A DNA stretch of 64,000 bases from JAWKWH01 sp963669455 (GCA_963669455.1 OY770026.1:1178001-1242000); one strand, 5' to 3'; positions 16,112 through 25,470 are shown, counted from the stretch's first letter. A program made the numbers and translations. The notes: generated from the letters alone by a model not told the origin.

Positions 16112-17164
16112 TCAGGTCCGTCCCTGGAATTTGGCAATCGCGGCAACTATGTCGTCGGCACCGACAATGCCAACAATGCGGCCATTGTCGACAACGCCTA
16201 TTTCGCCTTTTGTTTTGGCAAGTGACGCAAGCAGCTGGCGGACGGGCGTATCCGGTTTTGCCGAACCGGCAACCGGTTTCGCACCTGTTTTTGTCTTTTT
16301 CACCGGCCGCATGATGTCGGTTGCGCACAATACGCCGAGCGGGTTCATATGCGCGACGAAATCGGCGACATAATCATTGGCCGGCGACAGGAGAATGTCC
16401 TGCGCGGTGCCGCACTGGACGATGCGCCCACCTTCCATGATGGCGATACGATTGCCGATCTTGAGCGCTTCGTCGAGATCGTGACTGACGAAGATGATCG
16501 TCTTTTTCAATCGTATCTGCAGATCGAGCAATTCGTCTTGCAGGCGGGAACGGATCAGGGGATCGAGAGCGGAGAACGGTTCATCCATCAACAGGATCGG
16601 CGCACCGGTGGCAAAGGCCCGCGCCAGGCCGACACGCTGCTGCATGCCACCGGACAATTCGCCGACAAGGCTTTGCGCGCGCTCGGCCAGTCCGACCAGC
16701 TCCAGCTGTTCGAGGACGGCTTTTTCGCGGTCCGATTTGCCCATGCCGGCCAGCTCCAGCCCGAAGCCGACATTTTCGGCGACACTGCGCCATGGCAACA
16801 GCGCAAATTGCTGGAACACCATCGAGACCAGCCTGGAGCGGATGTCACGCAATTCGCCATCATTGGCGGTTGCCACATCGTGCGAGGTGCCGCCTGGCTG
16901 AATGCGGACCGTGCCGCGAGTGATCGGGTTCAGCCGGTTAATCGCGCGCAAAAGCGTGGATTTTCCCGAGCCGGAAAGGCCCATGAGGACGAGGATTTCG
17001 CCTTCCGCAACATTGACCGAACAATTGTGCACGCCAAGCACATTGCCGGTCTCCTCCTGGATTTCCGCGCGCTGCCTGTTCTGATCGGCAAGCGCCATTG
17101 CCGGGCCGGTGTCGGTTCCGAACATGATCGAAACATTGTCGATCTCGATTAGGGGCGAACTCAT
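16112..17164 (-). CDS. choV: choline/glycine betaine ABC transporter ATP-binding protein
   Basis: 350 residues of the ProV/OpuA class: Walker A GLSGSGKST at 62-70, Q-loop 'VFQQFALLPWRSV', signature 'LSGGMQQRVGLARA', Walker B 'ILLMDEPFSALDPL', H-loop 'IFVSHDLDEA'. A C-terminal regulatory part of about 90 residues with CBS-like strands ('GEIGVVDNGRIVGIVGADDIVAAI') follows. It energises uptake of choline or related quaternary amines. Its start overlaps the choW stop by four bases. The divergent betI gene supports choline as the substrate. Confidence 0.92.
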   Translation of the reverse strand: MSSPLIEIDNVSIMFGTDTGPAMALADQNRQRAEIQEETGNVLGVHNCSVNVAEGEILVLMGLSGSGKSTLLRAINRLNPITRGTVRIQPGGTSHDVATANDGELRDIRSRLVSMVFQQFALLPWRSVAENVGFGLELAGMGKSDREKAVLEQLELVGLAERAQSLVGELSGGMQQRVGLARAFATGAPILLMDEPFSALDPLIRSRLQDELLDLQIRLKKTIIFVSHDLDEALKIGNRIAIMEGGRIVQCGTAQDILLSPANDYVADFVAHMNPLGVLCATDIMRPVKKTKTGAKPVAGSAKPDTPVRQLLASLAKTKGEIGVVDNGRIVGIVGADDIVAAIAKFQGRT

Positions 17165-18009
17165 GAGTTGTTCTCACGGACGCGTAGAATGCGGTCGAGG
17201 ATGATGGCAACGACGACGATGATGAAGCCCGCCTCGAAACCAAGCGCGGTGTTGACCGTGTTGAGCGCCCGGACGACGGGCACGCCAAGGCCGTCGGCGC
17301 CGACGAGGGCGGCGATGACCACCATCGACAATGACAGCATGATGGTCTGGGTAAGGCCGGCCATGATCTGCGGGATGGCGTAGGGCAGTTCGATTTTCCA
17401 CAAAAGCTGACGCGGTGTGGCGCCAAACGCTTCCCCAGCCTCAATCAGCTGTGTCGGCGTCGATGAAATGCCAAGATGGGTGAGCCGGATCGGGGCCGGC
17501 AGAACGAATATCGCCGTGGCGATGAGGCCCGGCACCATGCCGATGCCGAAAAAGATAATCGCCGGGATAAGATAGACAAAGCTCGGCAGCGTCTGCATCA
17601 GATCCAAAATGGGGCGAAGGATGCTATAAAGCCGCGGATTGTGGGCCGACGCGATGCCGATGGGCACGCCAAGCCCCATGCAGACAATGCACGAGGAGAG
17701 CACGAGCGTCAGCGTCTCCATCGTCTCTTCCCAATAGCCCTGATTGAGAATGAAGAGAAAGCCCGCCGCTGTCAGCACGGCAACCGGTATGGTGCGGCGC
17801 AGCGCATAGGCTATCGCCGTGAAGATTGCGATCATTATGAACGGGTGTGGCGCGGTCAGCACAAACAGAACCGCATCGATGATCGCCCGCATGGCAACGG
17901 ACAGGGCGTCAAAAAACCAACCCAGATTGTCGGTGAGCCAGTTGACCACATTCTTGGCCGTTTTGCCGATCGGGATCTTGTAGGATGTCAGCCAGTCCAC
18001 GTTTTCCAC
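17161..18009 (-). CDS. choW: choline ABC transporter permease
   Basis: 282 residues, ProW-like inner-membrane permease with about seven hydrophobic segments and the conserved 'LMQTLPSFVYLIPAIIFFGIG' and cytoplasmic-loop 'EAGEAFGATPRQLLWKIELPYA', which docks on the ATPase. The N-terminal stretch resembles the amphipathic start of ChoW proteins. It is coupled by overlap to choV; an inverted repeat separates it from choX upstream, probably lowering its expression relative to the binding protein. Confidence 0.92.
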   Translation of the reverse strand: MENVDWLTSYKIPIGKTAKNVVNWLTDNLGWFFDALSVAMRAIIDAVLFVLTAPHPFIMIAIFTAIAYALRRTIPVAVLTAAGFLFILNQGYWEETMETLTLVLSSCIVCMGLGVPIGIASAHNPRLYSILRPILDLMQTLPSFVYLIPAIIFFGIGMVPGLIATAIFVLPAPIRLTHLGISSTPTQLIEAGEAFGATPRQLLWKIELPYAIPQIMAGLTQTIMLSLSMVVIAALVGADGLGVPVVRALNTVNTALGFEAGFIIVVVAIILDRILRVRENNS

Positions 18010-18051
18010 CCCTCAGTCTTTTTCATCAGCCAGCTAACGGATGTTGAACCA

Positions 18052-18082
18052 AAGGCCGGACAGGATCAACCTGACCGGCCTT
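18052..18082 (-). terminator. intercistronic hairpin between choX and choW
   Basis: AAGGCCGG (18052-18059) and CCGGCCTT (18075-18082), with further pairing inside (CAGG/CCTG). It follows choX and precedes choW on the minus strand and lacks a long T-run. Hairpins at this position in binding-protein operons usually protect the upstream message or cause partial termination, so that the binding protein is made in excess. Confidence 0.65.
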
Positions 18083-18107
18083 CGACATTCACATCAACTA
18101 AATGAGA

Positions 18108-19049
18108 TTACATGCCGAGATGGGCTTTAAGCGCTGCAACGGCATCGCCACCATCTTTGGTCGTGACGCCATCAATCCAGCCCATGACCATATCGGTATT
18201 GGCCTTCATCCAGGCGTTGGCGGCATCGGCTGGATCCTCACCGTCATTGAGGATTGCGCCCATGATCTCGTTTTCCATGGCAAGTGAGAATTTGAGGTTG
18301 GTCAGCAATTTGCCGACATTTTCACATTCGGCGACATAACCGGCACGGACATTTGTATGGACAGTCGCACCGCCGAAATCCGGGCCGAAATAGTCATCAC
18401 CGCCGGTCAGATAAGACATCTCGAAATTGGCATTCATCGGATGCGGTTCCCAGCCGAGAAAGACAATCGGCTGATCCCTCCTAGTCAAACGGTCGACCTG
18501 CGCCAGCATGCCTTGTTCGGAGGATTCTGTGACTTCAAAATCCTCCAGGCCGAAGGCGTTTTTCTCGATCATGTCGAGGATGAGCCGGTTGCCGTCATTG
18601 CCTGGTTCGATACCGTAGATCTTGCCTCCAAGCGCATCTTTGTGGGCAGCGATATCGGCGAAATCCTTGATACCGAGAGCGGTGGCGGCCTTGTTTACGG
18701 CAAGCGTGTATTTTGCGCCTTCCAGGTTTTCGCGAACCGTTTCGACCGAGCCATCCTCGCGGTAAGGGGCAATATCGCCCTCCATTGTCGGCATCCAGTT
18801 GCCGAGGAAAACGTCGATATCCTTGTTTTTCAGCGATGCATAGGTCACCGGAACCGACAGAACCTTGATATCGGTCTGATATCCAAGCGCCTTTAGAACT
18901 TCGGTGGTTGCAGCCGTCGTTGCGGTAATGTCGGTCCAACCGACATCCGAAAAGCGGACTGTGTCGCAGCTTGCGTGGCTAGCCGACCAGGCAGGCGTTG
19001 CCAAGACTGCTGCAGCGGCCATTGTGGCCATCGTCAGGAATGTTCGCAT
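18108..19049 (-). CDS. choX: choline-binding periplasmic protein
   Basis: 313 residues with a signal peptide ('MRTFLTMATMAAAAVLATPAWS') and the ChoX/OpuAC fold: 'CDTVRFSDVGWTDITATTAAT' at the mature N-terminus, 'DVFLGNWMPTMEGDI', 'GIEPGNDGN' and 'VFLGWEPHPMN', which carry aromatic residues of the quaternary-amine cage. First gene of choXWV. Start at the ATG at 19049, which begins the signal peptide; an upstream in-frame ATG adds unrelated sequence. Divergent from betI with a shared operator region. Confidence 0.93.
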   Translation of the reverse strand: MRTFLTMATMAAAAVLATPAWSASHASCDTVRFSDVGWTDITATTAATTEVLKALGYQTDIKVLSVPVTYASLKNKDIDVFLGNWMPTMEGDIAPYREDGSVETVRENLEGAKYTLAVNKAATALGIKDFADIAAHKDALGGKIYGIEPGNDGNRLILDMIEKNAFGLEDFEVTESSEQGMLAQVDRLTRRDQPIVFLGWEPHPMNANFEMSYLTGGDDYFGPDFGGATVHTNVRAGYVAECENVGKLLTNLKFSLAMENEIMGAILNDGEDPADAANAWMKANTDMVMGWIDGVTTKDGGDAVAALKAHLGM

Positions 19050-19106
19050 TATTGTCCTCCACTGGGTTATGATGATATCGGGCCACACTTTGGACCGCAA
19101 TGCAAG

Positions 19107-19134
19107 TTTTTATTGATCGTATGTTCAATAAAAA
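19107..19134. promoter_or_regulatory. BetI-type operator
   Basis: A perfect ten-base inverted repeat, TTTTTATTGA-N8-TCAATAAAAA, between choX and betI, 29 bases before the betI start and 58 from the choX start. BetI of E. coli binds a similar AT-rich palindrome and is released by choline. The position suggests control of both directions. Confidence 0.8.
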
Positions 19135-19162
19135 TAGCCGGACAATGTGGAAAGGATTAGGG

Positions 19163-19771
19163 ATGCCAAAAGTCGGAATGGAACCGATCCGGCGTAAAGA
19201 ACTCATCACCGCTGCAATCGAAGCAATCCATGCCCGGGGGTCTCTCGACATCACCATTCGTGATATTGCTTCTCGTGCCGGAGTTTCGCTCGGCCTCGCA
19301 CACCACTATTTCGGGTCCAAAGATAGGCTGATCATAGCGGCGATGCGGTTTTTGCTGTCGCAGTTTTCCACGCAAGTGCGCAACTCGCTGCAATGCGTTT
19401 CGACGCCGCGCGACCGATTGTCGGCGATCGTGAAGGCCAGTCTGGGTGAGGAGCAGTTCCAACCGGAAGTCGTCTCTGCCTGGCTGGTATTTTATGTTCA
19501 TGCCCAGATGTCGGATGATGCGCGCCAGCTGCTTGCGGTTTACACTAGGCGGTTACGTTCCAATCTACTCTATCCGCTAAGGCCGTTGGCCGGGGAGCGG
19601 GCGGAATTTGTTGCCGAAGGCGTCGCCGCACTTATCGACGGAATTTATATTCGCCAATCGCTTGGCGATGGTCGGCAACGTTTTCGTGACAGATACGGGC
19701 TGGTCGAGGATTATATCGACCGGCAACTGGGTTTTACACAAGCGGAAAACAATCAGGCCGGCACCGCTTGA
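19163..19771 (+). CDS. betI: choline-responsive TetR repressor BetI
   Basis: 202 residues beginning 'MPKVGMEPIRRKELITAAI', the hallmark BetI N-terminus, with the helix-turn-helix at about 25-55 ('TIRDIASRAGVSLGLAHHYF') and a ligand domain containing 'EVVSAWLVFYVHAQMSDDARQL'. BetI represses betaine synthesis and choline uptake genes until choline binds. The start with 'MPKVG' fits the family; a frame upstream is not conserved. Unusually, betB and betA do not follow; the next gene is tdk. Confidence 0.93.
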   Translation: MPKVGMEPIRRKELITAAIEAIHARGSLDITIRDIASRAGVSLGLAHHYFGSKDRLIIAAMRFLLSQFSTQVRNSLQCVSTPRDRLSAIVKASLGEEQFQPEVVSAWLVFYVHAQMSDDARQLLAVYTRRLRSNLLYPLRPLAGERAEFVAEGVAALIDGIYIRQSLGDGRQRFRDRYGLVEDYIDRQLGFTQAENNQAGTA

Positions 19772-19827
19772 GCCTGCTTGGCGCATGCGATAGGCATCTT
19801 TCCAGACCCACCTGCCGGCAGTTATCG

Positions 19828-20439
19828 ATGGCCAAGCTTTATTTTCACTTCGCGACGATGAATGCCGGTAAAACAACCATGCTGATGCAGGCGGCGTATA
19901 ATTATCGCGAACGCGGTATGACGACCATGCAGTTTGTTGCCGGGCATTATCGCAAGGATGATACCGGATATATCTCGTCGCGTATCGGTCTTGAAACCGA
20001 AGCAGAGATTTTTCGCGATGGCGATGATCTCTACACGCGGATTTGCGACAAGCACAAGGCGTCGACAGTTCACTGTGTTTTTGTCGACGAAGCGCAGTTT
20101 CTTCAAGAGGGCCAGGTTTGGCAACTTGCCCGGGTCGTCGACCGGCTGAATGTGCCAGTGATGTGCTACGGGCTTAGAACCGATTTTAGGGGCCAGCTGT
20201 TTTCCGGTTCGAAAGCTCTGCTTGCAATTGCCGACGAGTTGCGCGAGGTCAAAACCATATGCCGCTGCGGTGCCAAGGCGACGATGGTGGTGAGGCTTGG
20301 CAAGGATGGTAAGGTTGCCCATGAAGGCGATGTGGTCGCCATTGGCAAGGACGCTTATGTATCGCTTTGCCGAAAGCATTGGGAAGAGGAAATGGGCAGA
20401 ATGCCGGCTGATGATTTCATCGGGTTTTCAGGTAATTGA
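19828..20439 (+). CDS. tdk: thymidine kinase
   Basis: 203 residues, type II thymidine kinase phosphorylating thymidine to dTMP for salvage. P-loop MNAGKTT is at residues 11-17, catalytic Glu88 in 'CVFVDEAQFLQEGQV', and the lasso and zinc region has 'TICRCGAKATMVVRL' and 'VSLCRKHWEE'. Only three cysteines are seen around the zinc site, with His as the probable fourth ligand. The start at 'MAKLYFHF' matches the family. A weak GC hairpin (20464-20481) followed by TCTTTT may terminate it. Confidence 0.94.
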   Translation: MAKLYFHFATMNAGKTTMLMQAAYNYRERGMTTMQFVAGHYRKDDTGYISSRIGLETEAEIFRDGDDLYTRICDKHKASTVHCVFVDEAQFLQEGQVWQLARVVDRLNVPVMCYGLRTDFRGQLFSGSKALLAIADELREVKTICRCGAKATMVVRLGKDGKVAHEGDVVAIGKDAYVSLCRKHWEEEMGRMPADDFIGFSGN

Positions 20440-20545
20440 CGGGTTTTTCAAGTTAATCAGTGCGCGGGTTTGCAGCCCCGCAGTCTTTTAATCGCTTATT
20501 GCCATCGCTATATTTGCGACGCAGAACATTTTGGAGAAATGGGAT

Positions 20546-21634
20546 ATGGCTACCTTGCAGAATTTCGACGCGGAAATCGAAAGGACTCGCGGGGTGGTTG
20601 AGAGTATGCGCTCCAAGATCGAGCAGTCCGGAGTCGTGCTCGAAGCGTTTGCCAAAACAGACGAGAAAATTGGCGATGCGGATTTTGATATCGAAAATGC
20701 CCGTATCGAGGATGTGCTCAAGCAGCAAAAGGTGATGGAGGGCAACATTGCCGATCTGATCATCGGGCTTGAGGATGCGACAAATGTTTTTGGCGCAGAG
20801 TTCGAGAGCATGAAAAACTATACCGGGTGGGAGACATTCGTCGGGCTGTTTTCCAACCAGCGCAAGCAGCGGATGCGCACAGACCGGGTGCGAAACATGT
20901 CGCTTGCAGGAAACCTGCAGGAACTGTTGTCGAAATCCGATACGATCGTCGGCATATTGAAAGATCAGAAGAATGTGCTCGATGCGCGTTATAAAACCTC
21001 CGAGGCCAGCCTCGGCAAGGTGATTGAGCGCCGCAAGAGCACGATGGATACGCTTGAAGTGACCCAGAAGCGCATTGAGGAACTAAACCCCGAACTGCTC
21101 GATATCGAAAACCAGATAGCCGCTTCGACCAACCAGAAGGAACGGGCCAAGCTTGAGGGCGAGCGTTCGAAGCTTGCGACCGAATATAATGAGGCACAGG
21201 CGAAAGAGCAGGAACTGCTGGCCGAGAGCCAGACGCTGGAACGTTATACGTCGATGTTCCAGACATTCGTCGATTCGCTGAACAACCAGATTGCAGCGCA
21301 AAATACGCTGATCAACAAGCTTTCAATCGATACCGAACAGCGCATTGTTCTTTACAAGGCGCTGGAAGATTCGCTGAAAACCGCAGCGCAGCAGGATGTG
21401 GCGCATAAAATCAACACGCTTGGCAGTCAGGTGGACAACACCGCCGAGGAGACCATGGCCGGCATCGGTTCCGCCGCACAGCGCCATATCGGCGATCTTC
21501 TGGAAATGCATGAGAAGAACATGGTGATGACCGCCGATATTCAACGCCGTAAGAAACTTGCCGACGATGCGTTTGCCCGGCGCTTCGACGAGGTGATGAA
21601 AAAGCACGATGCGGCCAATTATGTCAGCCAGTAA
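20546..21634 (+). CDS. coiled-coil protein, first gene of the AAA+/DUF2333 module
   Basis: 362 residues, no signal peptide or membrane segment. Almost entirely helical, with coiled coil around residues 1-60, 110-240 and 270-360, broken by a hydrophobic-aromatic patch 'NYTGWETFVGLFSNQRKQR' near residue 95. The layout recalls cytoplasmic oligomeric scaffold proteins such as TelA or PspA, but I see no diagnostic motif and make no such claim. Start ATG at 20546 is preceded by GGAG. First of five same-strand genes whose order is, to my knowledge, kept in related genomes with no assigned role. Confidence 0.75.
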   Translation: MATLQNFDAEIERTRGVVESMRSKIEQSGVVLEAFAKTDEKIGDADFDIENARIEDVLKQQKVMEGNIADLIIGLEDATNVFGAEFESMKNYTGWETFVGLFSNQRKQRMRTDRVRNMSLAGNLQELLSKSDTIVGILKDQKNVLDARYKTSEASLGKVIERRKSTMDTLEVTQKRIEELNPELLDIENQIAASTNQKERAKLEGERSKLATEYNEAQAKEQELLAESQTLERYTSMFQTFVDSLNNQIAAQNTLINKLSIDTEQRIVLYKALEDSLKTAAQQDVAHKINTLGSQVDNTAEETMAGIGSAAQRHIGDLLEMHEKNMVMTADIQRRKKLADDAFARRFDEVMKKHDAANYVSQ

Positions 21635-21646
21635 AGAAGGCGCCAA

Positions 21647-22789
21647 ATGAGTGCCGACAATGCCGCTGAACGCTATTTCAGCACAATAGCGGCTGCCCTT
21701 GGGGGGCTTGATATATTCCTGCGCGATGAGCGTTCGCCGTTTTACCGGCACGGTCTGGTAGCCCAGGTGATGGTGGACTATATCGCCCGGCTGGAGCGGT
21801 CGTTTTCATGCTGGCAAAACCGGATAGGGTTTCTCGACAAGTTCAAGATTTCCAGGGCCGAAAGCGGGTTTCCCGTTTTCCAGAGCATATTGGAATTGGA
21901 AAACGACCGGCGGCAGGCGGAGCATCGGCTGGCCAAGATTCCGGATGCGGAGACGCTGCGCGCTGAAATGGCCGACTTCATCCTACGGCACAAGGATTTT
22001 CCGGGCGCCTTGCAGAAGATGATGGCGGAGCGGCTTTATCTGGAAGATGTCAAGGGCGGGCGGATATTCTCGCCATTCCTTCTTCCAAGCACGGTGAAAG
22101 TGTCAACCAATCCGAAATCGCGGCGGCCGTTTTACGTGGTTCATTGGGGGGCGTTTGACGGCAGTGCCAATTTGCCGCTGGTCTATATGGCAAGCCTGGA
22201 GGATTCCACCGGCAAGATGGCGTCGGCGCTGGTCGACAAAGACGGGCGGCTGAAAGCCGATGTGGAGATCAACCTGCCGATCAAAGGATTGCTCAATCCC
22301 GATCTGGAGCACCGGTTTGATGATTTTGCCGAAAAAAACTCCGCCTATTCGCTGTCGCTTGCGACAATTGCCGGCAATCTTGACAAGGATTTCGATCATC
22401 TGCATCCCAAACAGCTGCGCCGGGTAGTTCTCGGACCGTTCTATAGCGCCGGGATCACCGAACATAATTCGACCGTCGGCGAAGTGCTTTCGACAGTGCG
22501 AAAAGCCGAAAACGCCTGGCTCCTGACCTGGATGGTGCAGGAGGTTTTCTCCATGGCCGAACGGCCGGCGCGCAAGGGGCTTTGGTCTTCGAAACCTGCG
22601 CGCGATCAATTCCACATCAACACCGACGATCTGGAAGCCGCGCGCATGGGTGTCAGTGCCTATCAGAAACACGCACTCATTCCGCATGAGGCTTATCAGG
22701 CGCTTTATGCATCGGGCGAAGCGCAGAAGATCTTTGATGACTACACCGTGCACATCCTATCGAACGGGCAGGTGATCAGTGATGTTTGA
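21647..22789 (+). CDS. uncharacterised protein, second gene of the module
   Basis: 380 residues, predicted soluble. The N-terminal 140 residues are helical and charged ('LELENDRRQAEHRLAKIP'); the middle has beta-like segments 'RRPFYVVHWGAFDGSANLPLVYMASLED' and 'VEINLPIKGLLNPDLEHRFDDF'; the C-terminal part is helical with 'SAYQKHALIPHEAYQALY'. I do not recognise a family. It starts 13 bases after the coiled-coil gene with AAGAAGG as ribosome site, so the two are co-transcribed. The gap to the ATPase gene is only 67 bases. Confidence 0.75.
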   Translation: MSADNAAERYFSTIAAALGGLDIFLRDERSPFYRHGLVAQVMVDYIARLERSFSCWQNRIGFLDKFKISRAESGFPVFQSILELENDRRQAEHRLAKIPDAETLRAEMADFILRHKDFPGALQKMMAERLYLEDVKGGRIFSPFLLPSTVKVSTNPKSRRPFYVVHWGAFDGSANLPLVYMASLEDSTGKMASALVDKDGRLKADVEINLPIKGLLNPDLEHRFDDFAEKNSAYSLSLATIAGNLDKDFDHLHPKQLRRVVLGPFYSAGITEHNSTVGEVLSTVRKAENAWLLTWMVQEVFSMAERPARKGLWSSKPARDQFHINTDDLEAARMGVSAYQKHALIPHEAYQALYASGEAQKIFDDYTVHILSNGQVISDV

Positions 22790-22856
22790 AATGATGGCTG
22801 AATGTGATGGTCGCCTTACCCCCTCTGTCACGCGAATGTTTGAACAGGAATTTTAA

Positions 22857-24767
22857 ATGGACACTGGCCTGACCACCATCGCCGAAAAGGATATCGAAAA
22901 GCACCGGGCGACGGCGCAATCGATGATCACCCGTATCGTGGTGATGGAGGATGGCGAGCGCTCGTCACGCACTGAACTTGCCGGGACCGGCCGGCGGTTC
23001 GTGTCGACCGTTTCGACGGGTAGCGTGCGCAGAACCCGCGAAGTGGAGCTTTCCAAAACAATCGATGCGATAGGCTCCGGCGATCCGATGCTGTCGATCC
23101 CGCAGCACACGCTGCTTTACCGCACCCGGCGCGGGCTGGCAGTGGCGCTCGCCATTGCCGATACATTCGCCGAAAGCACCGATTTGGAAAGCCTTAAGGC
23201 CAAAAATGCCCGTGCGCCGCTGGAGGGCGATGCAGCGGCCATCTACAAGCGGCTACTGTCGGCGTCGGCCTATGTGTCGGCGTTCTCATTTGCATCTTAT
23301 CTGTTGCAGACGCTGGAAAGCGACGGCGAACCTGCCAATGATACGCAGGAGCCGGATTTTCTGTTCGACACGGCGCAGGATGCGCTGAAATCGATGATAT
23401 CCGGGCTTGAGGCGGCGGTTGCCAGCTCCAAGGATGACGCTGATCTTCACACTCGTGCGCGCGCACTTGCCCGTGTCGCCGTTGAAGGTCTGTTGCAGCG
23501 GCGCGGCCGGTTTGACGGGCTTGGCGCCTTTGAGGATGCGCATATCCGCATCGAGAGGGATGATTTCACCATTGACGGTTTCGATGTTGCGCCGGGGCAG
23601 AAACGCAAGCCACTGGTGATGACATTCAAAAAGCCGAACGAGATCATCGGCAATCATATCGCCAAATATCAGGCCACCAAGCTTGCCAAAATGCTGATGG
23701 CGTTCGATTTCGACCGGCAGATGAACCCGTTCGTCGAACTTGGCGGGTTCTTATTCACCTTCATCGGCGACGGGGCGCCGGGCACCGGCAAGACCATTTT
23801 GATCCAGATGACGGCAGGAATGATCAATGATTACTGCCAAATCGCCGGCTACCCGTTTCACTACGAGAATTTCGGCGTCGACCAGATTTCGTCCTATCAG
23901 GGCAAATCAGGCCAGAATTGCAAGCAGTTCATCAACAATGTGATCGATCCGCGCGCCATCGGGTTCGGTACCGTTGACGATATCGATCAGGTTGCGGCAA
24001 AGCGTTCCGACGACCGGTCATCGGCCGGGCAGCAGGAAATCACCGGCGTGCTGATGGAGAGTTTTGCCGGTGCGGGCACGGTCGTGCGCGGCAATTGTTC
24101 GTTCGGGATGTTTTCCAACTATCCGGAAAATGTTGATGATGCGCTAAGACAACGCGCCGGCGCGCGCTGGCTGGTTGACGGGCCGCAGACCCAGGACGAT
24201 TATATCGATATTTTCGTGCTGCTTGCCGGCAAGAACCACGATATTCCGCTGGGCGAGCATGAACTCTTCGAGGCCCAGATCATCCAGAAGGCTGTAGAAA
24301 CGGCATATGGAAAGCACACCAAGCCGCAAGAAGAAGGCTTGATGAAAGTTTATGAGCGGTTCTTGAATGACCACGGCGAACCGAAATCGCTCGCTGATAT
24401 TGGCTCCTATTTGCACCTGATCAAGATCGCCGAGCCGCGCTTTACCGGCCGTGCGATCAAAAACATTACCGATGCGATCAAGATGCGGGCGATGGATATC
24501 GATCTGCCGGATGAATGGTTTGAGGCGCCGGAAACCTTCATGCACAAACCCTATGATGACAAGAAGGCGATGATCGAGGAACTGCGCGGACCGTTTTCCA
24601 TGGCGATGGTTATGCAGGAGATCAACCGCTATGCCGATTCGGAATTCCGCTATTCCGACCGCTCGGACGATGTTGATGTCAACCGGATGATCCGCGACGT
24701 GCGGCTGAAGGAACGAGCAGTGCGCGAAATCGAGGAAATGAAAAAAGACGGACGGTGGACGGGGTAG
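22857..24767 (+). CDS. AAA+ ATPase, core of the uncharacterised module
   Basis: 636 residues. The first 290 form a helical domain I cannot name. The AAA+ domain follows: Walker A GAPGTGKT at 306-313, an acidic Walker B 'FGTVDDID' around 370-377 (Asp-Asp rather than Asp-Glu), sensor-1-like Asn in 'GMFSNYPENV' (Asn421) and 'DALRQRAGARWLV', where an arginine could serve as finger. A helical lid and a charged C-terminal tail ('RLKERAVREIEEMKKDGR') end the protein. Such ATPases remodel protein complexes; the partners are probably the neighbouring genes. hicAB begins just after it on the other strand. Confidence 0.85.
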   Translation: MDTGLTTIAEKDIEKHRATAQSMITRIVVMEDGERSSRTELAGTGRRFVSTVSTGSVRRTREVELSKTIDAIGSGDPMLSIPQHTLLYRTRRGLAVALAIADTFAESTDLESLKAKNARAPLEGDAAAIYKRLLSASAYVSAFSFASYLLQTLESDGEPANDTQEPDFLFDTAQDALKSMISGLEAAVASSKDDADLHTRARALARVAVEGLLQRRGRFDGLGAFEDAHIRIERDDFTIDGFDVAPGQKRKPLVMTFKKPNEIIGNHIAKYQATKLAKMLMAFDFDRQMNPFVELGGFLFTFIGDGAPGTGKTILIQMTAGMINDYCQIAGYPFHYENFGVDQISSYQGKSGQNCKQFINNVIDPRAIGFGTVDDIDQVAAKRSDDRSSAGQQEITGVLMESFAGAGTVVRGNCSFGMFSNYPENVDDALRQRAGARWLVDGPQTQDDYIDIFVLLAGKNHDIPLGEHELFEAQIIQKAVETAYGKHTKPQEEGLMKVYERFLNDHGEPKSLADIGSYLHLIKIAEPRFTGRAIKNITDAIKMRAMDIDLPDEWFEAPETFMHKPYDDKKAMIEELRGPFSMAMVMQEINRYADSEFRYSDRSDDVDVNRMIRDVRLKERAVREIEEMKKDGRWTG

Positions 24768-24860
24768 GCAAAAGCTCTACTTTGTTACAGCAAATGTAAC
24801 TCTGATAAGTTCAACAGGACCTAAACTCCCAACTTAAGGCAAGCATTGTTGGCGAGGTAT

Positions 24861-25259
24861 TCAATAACCAGATACTTCCTTCTCCGCCGCCTGCGCCAAC
24901 AGCGCCGAGCGGGTCATTTTGCGGCGGTTCGCTTCCTCGTCAATCAGTTCGAGAAGACCTTTGTTCAAAGTGATGTTGATGCGCTGCGACTTGCCTCCAT
25001 TTCGAAGGTAAGGAATTGCCATCAGATAGGCGCCTTCAGCAAGATCGGCGGCAATTTCCGGATCGGCCCGTAGTGCATCAATGCCCAATGGCTCTGGCTG
25101 GTCCGCCGCACCCTCAAACCAAAGCTCCAGTGCCTCCATGGCATTGGGAACAACATCCACCTCCAGGTCAGCCGCCGAAAAACAACCCGGTAAATCGGGA
25201 AATGTAATTCCATAGGCGCTACCAGCATCCTTGTGGATGAGTGCAATGTAATGAGGCAT
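24861..25259 (-). CDS. hicB: HicB-family antitoxin
   Basis: 132 residues. The N-terminal HicB fold has 'YGITFPDLPGCFSAADLEVDVVPNAMEALELW' and the C-terminus a ribbon-helix-helix segment, 'RINITLNKGLLELIDEEANRRKMTRSALL', that would bind DNA. HicB neutralises HicA and represses the operon. GAGGAG seven bases before the ATG at 25259 decides the start. It follows hicA by a few bases, both on the strand opposite to the flanking module. Confidence 0.9.
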   Translation of the reverse strand: MPHYIALIHKDAGSAYGITFPDLPGCFSAADLEVDVVPNAMEALELWFEGAADQPEPLGIDALRADPEIAADLAEGAYLMAIPYLRNGGKSQRINITLNKGLLELIDEEANRRKMTRSALLAQAAEKEVSGY

Positions 25260-25270
25260 ATCAGTGCTCC

Positions 25271-25459
25271 TCAATTCCAGCCTGCCTGCCGCGCAATTGC
25301 TTTGGCGGTACCTTTCGGCAGATCCTTCTTCGGATGCGGCACGATGACCGTCCGATTTTCCTTGCGATACTTGTGATGTGAACCGCGAACGGTTACCAAT
25401 TCAAAGCCATCTCTTTTCAGGCGCTCGATGATTTTGCGGGAGTTGGTTTCAACCATCAT
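25271..25459 (-). CDS. hicA: HicA-family mRNA interferase toxin
   Basis: 62 residues, a complete HicA with the double-stranded-RNA-binding-like fold: 'SRKIIERLKRDGFELVTVRGSHHKYRK', in which His28 or His29 is the catalytic residue, then 'VIVPHPKKDLPKGTAKAIARQAG'. HicA cleaves mRNA independently of the ribosome. The order is hicA then hicB, as usual. A palindromic AT-rich site with TATAAT lies directly upstream. No integrase or transposon ends are near. Confidence 0.92.
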   Translation of the reverse strand: MMVETNSRKIIERLKRDGFELVTVRGSHHKYRKENRTVIVPHPKKDLPKGTAKAIARQAGWN

Positions 25460-25470
25460 GCATCTTTCTA

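Noticed and set aside
16349..17152. Open frame of 267 codons on the + strand
   Set aside because: Antisense shadow of choV, which carries all ABC motifs.
20546..21634. Calling the first module gene TelA (tellurite resistance)
   Set aside because: Only the coiled-coil layout is alike; no diagnostic motif was found.
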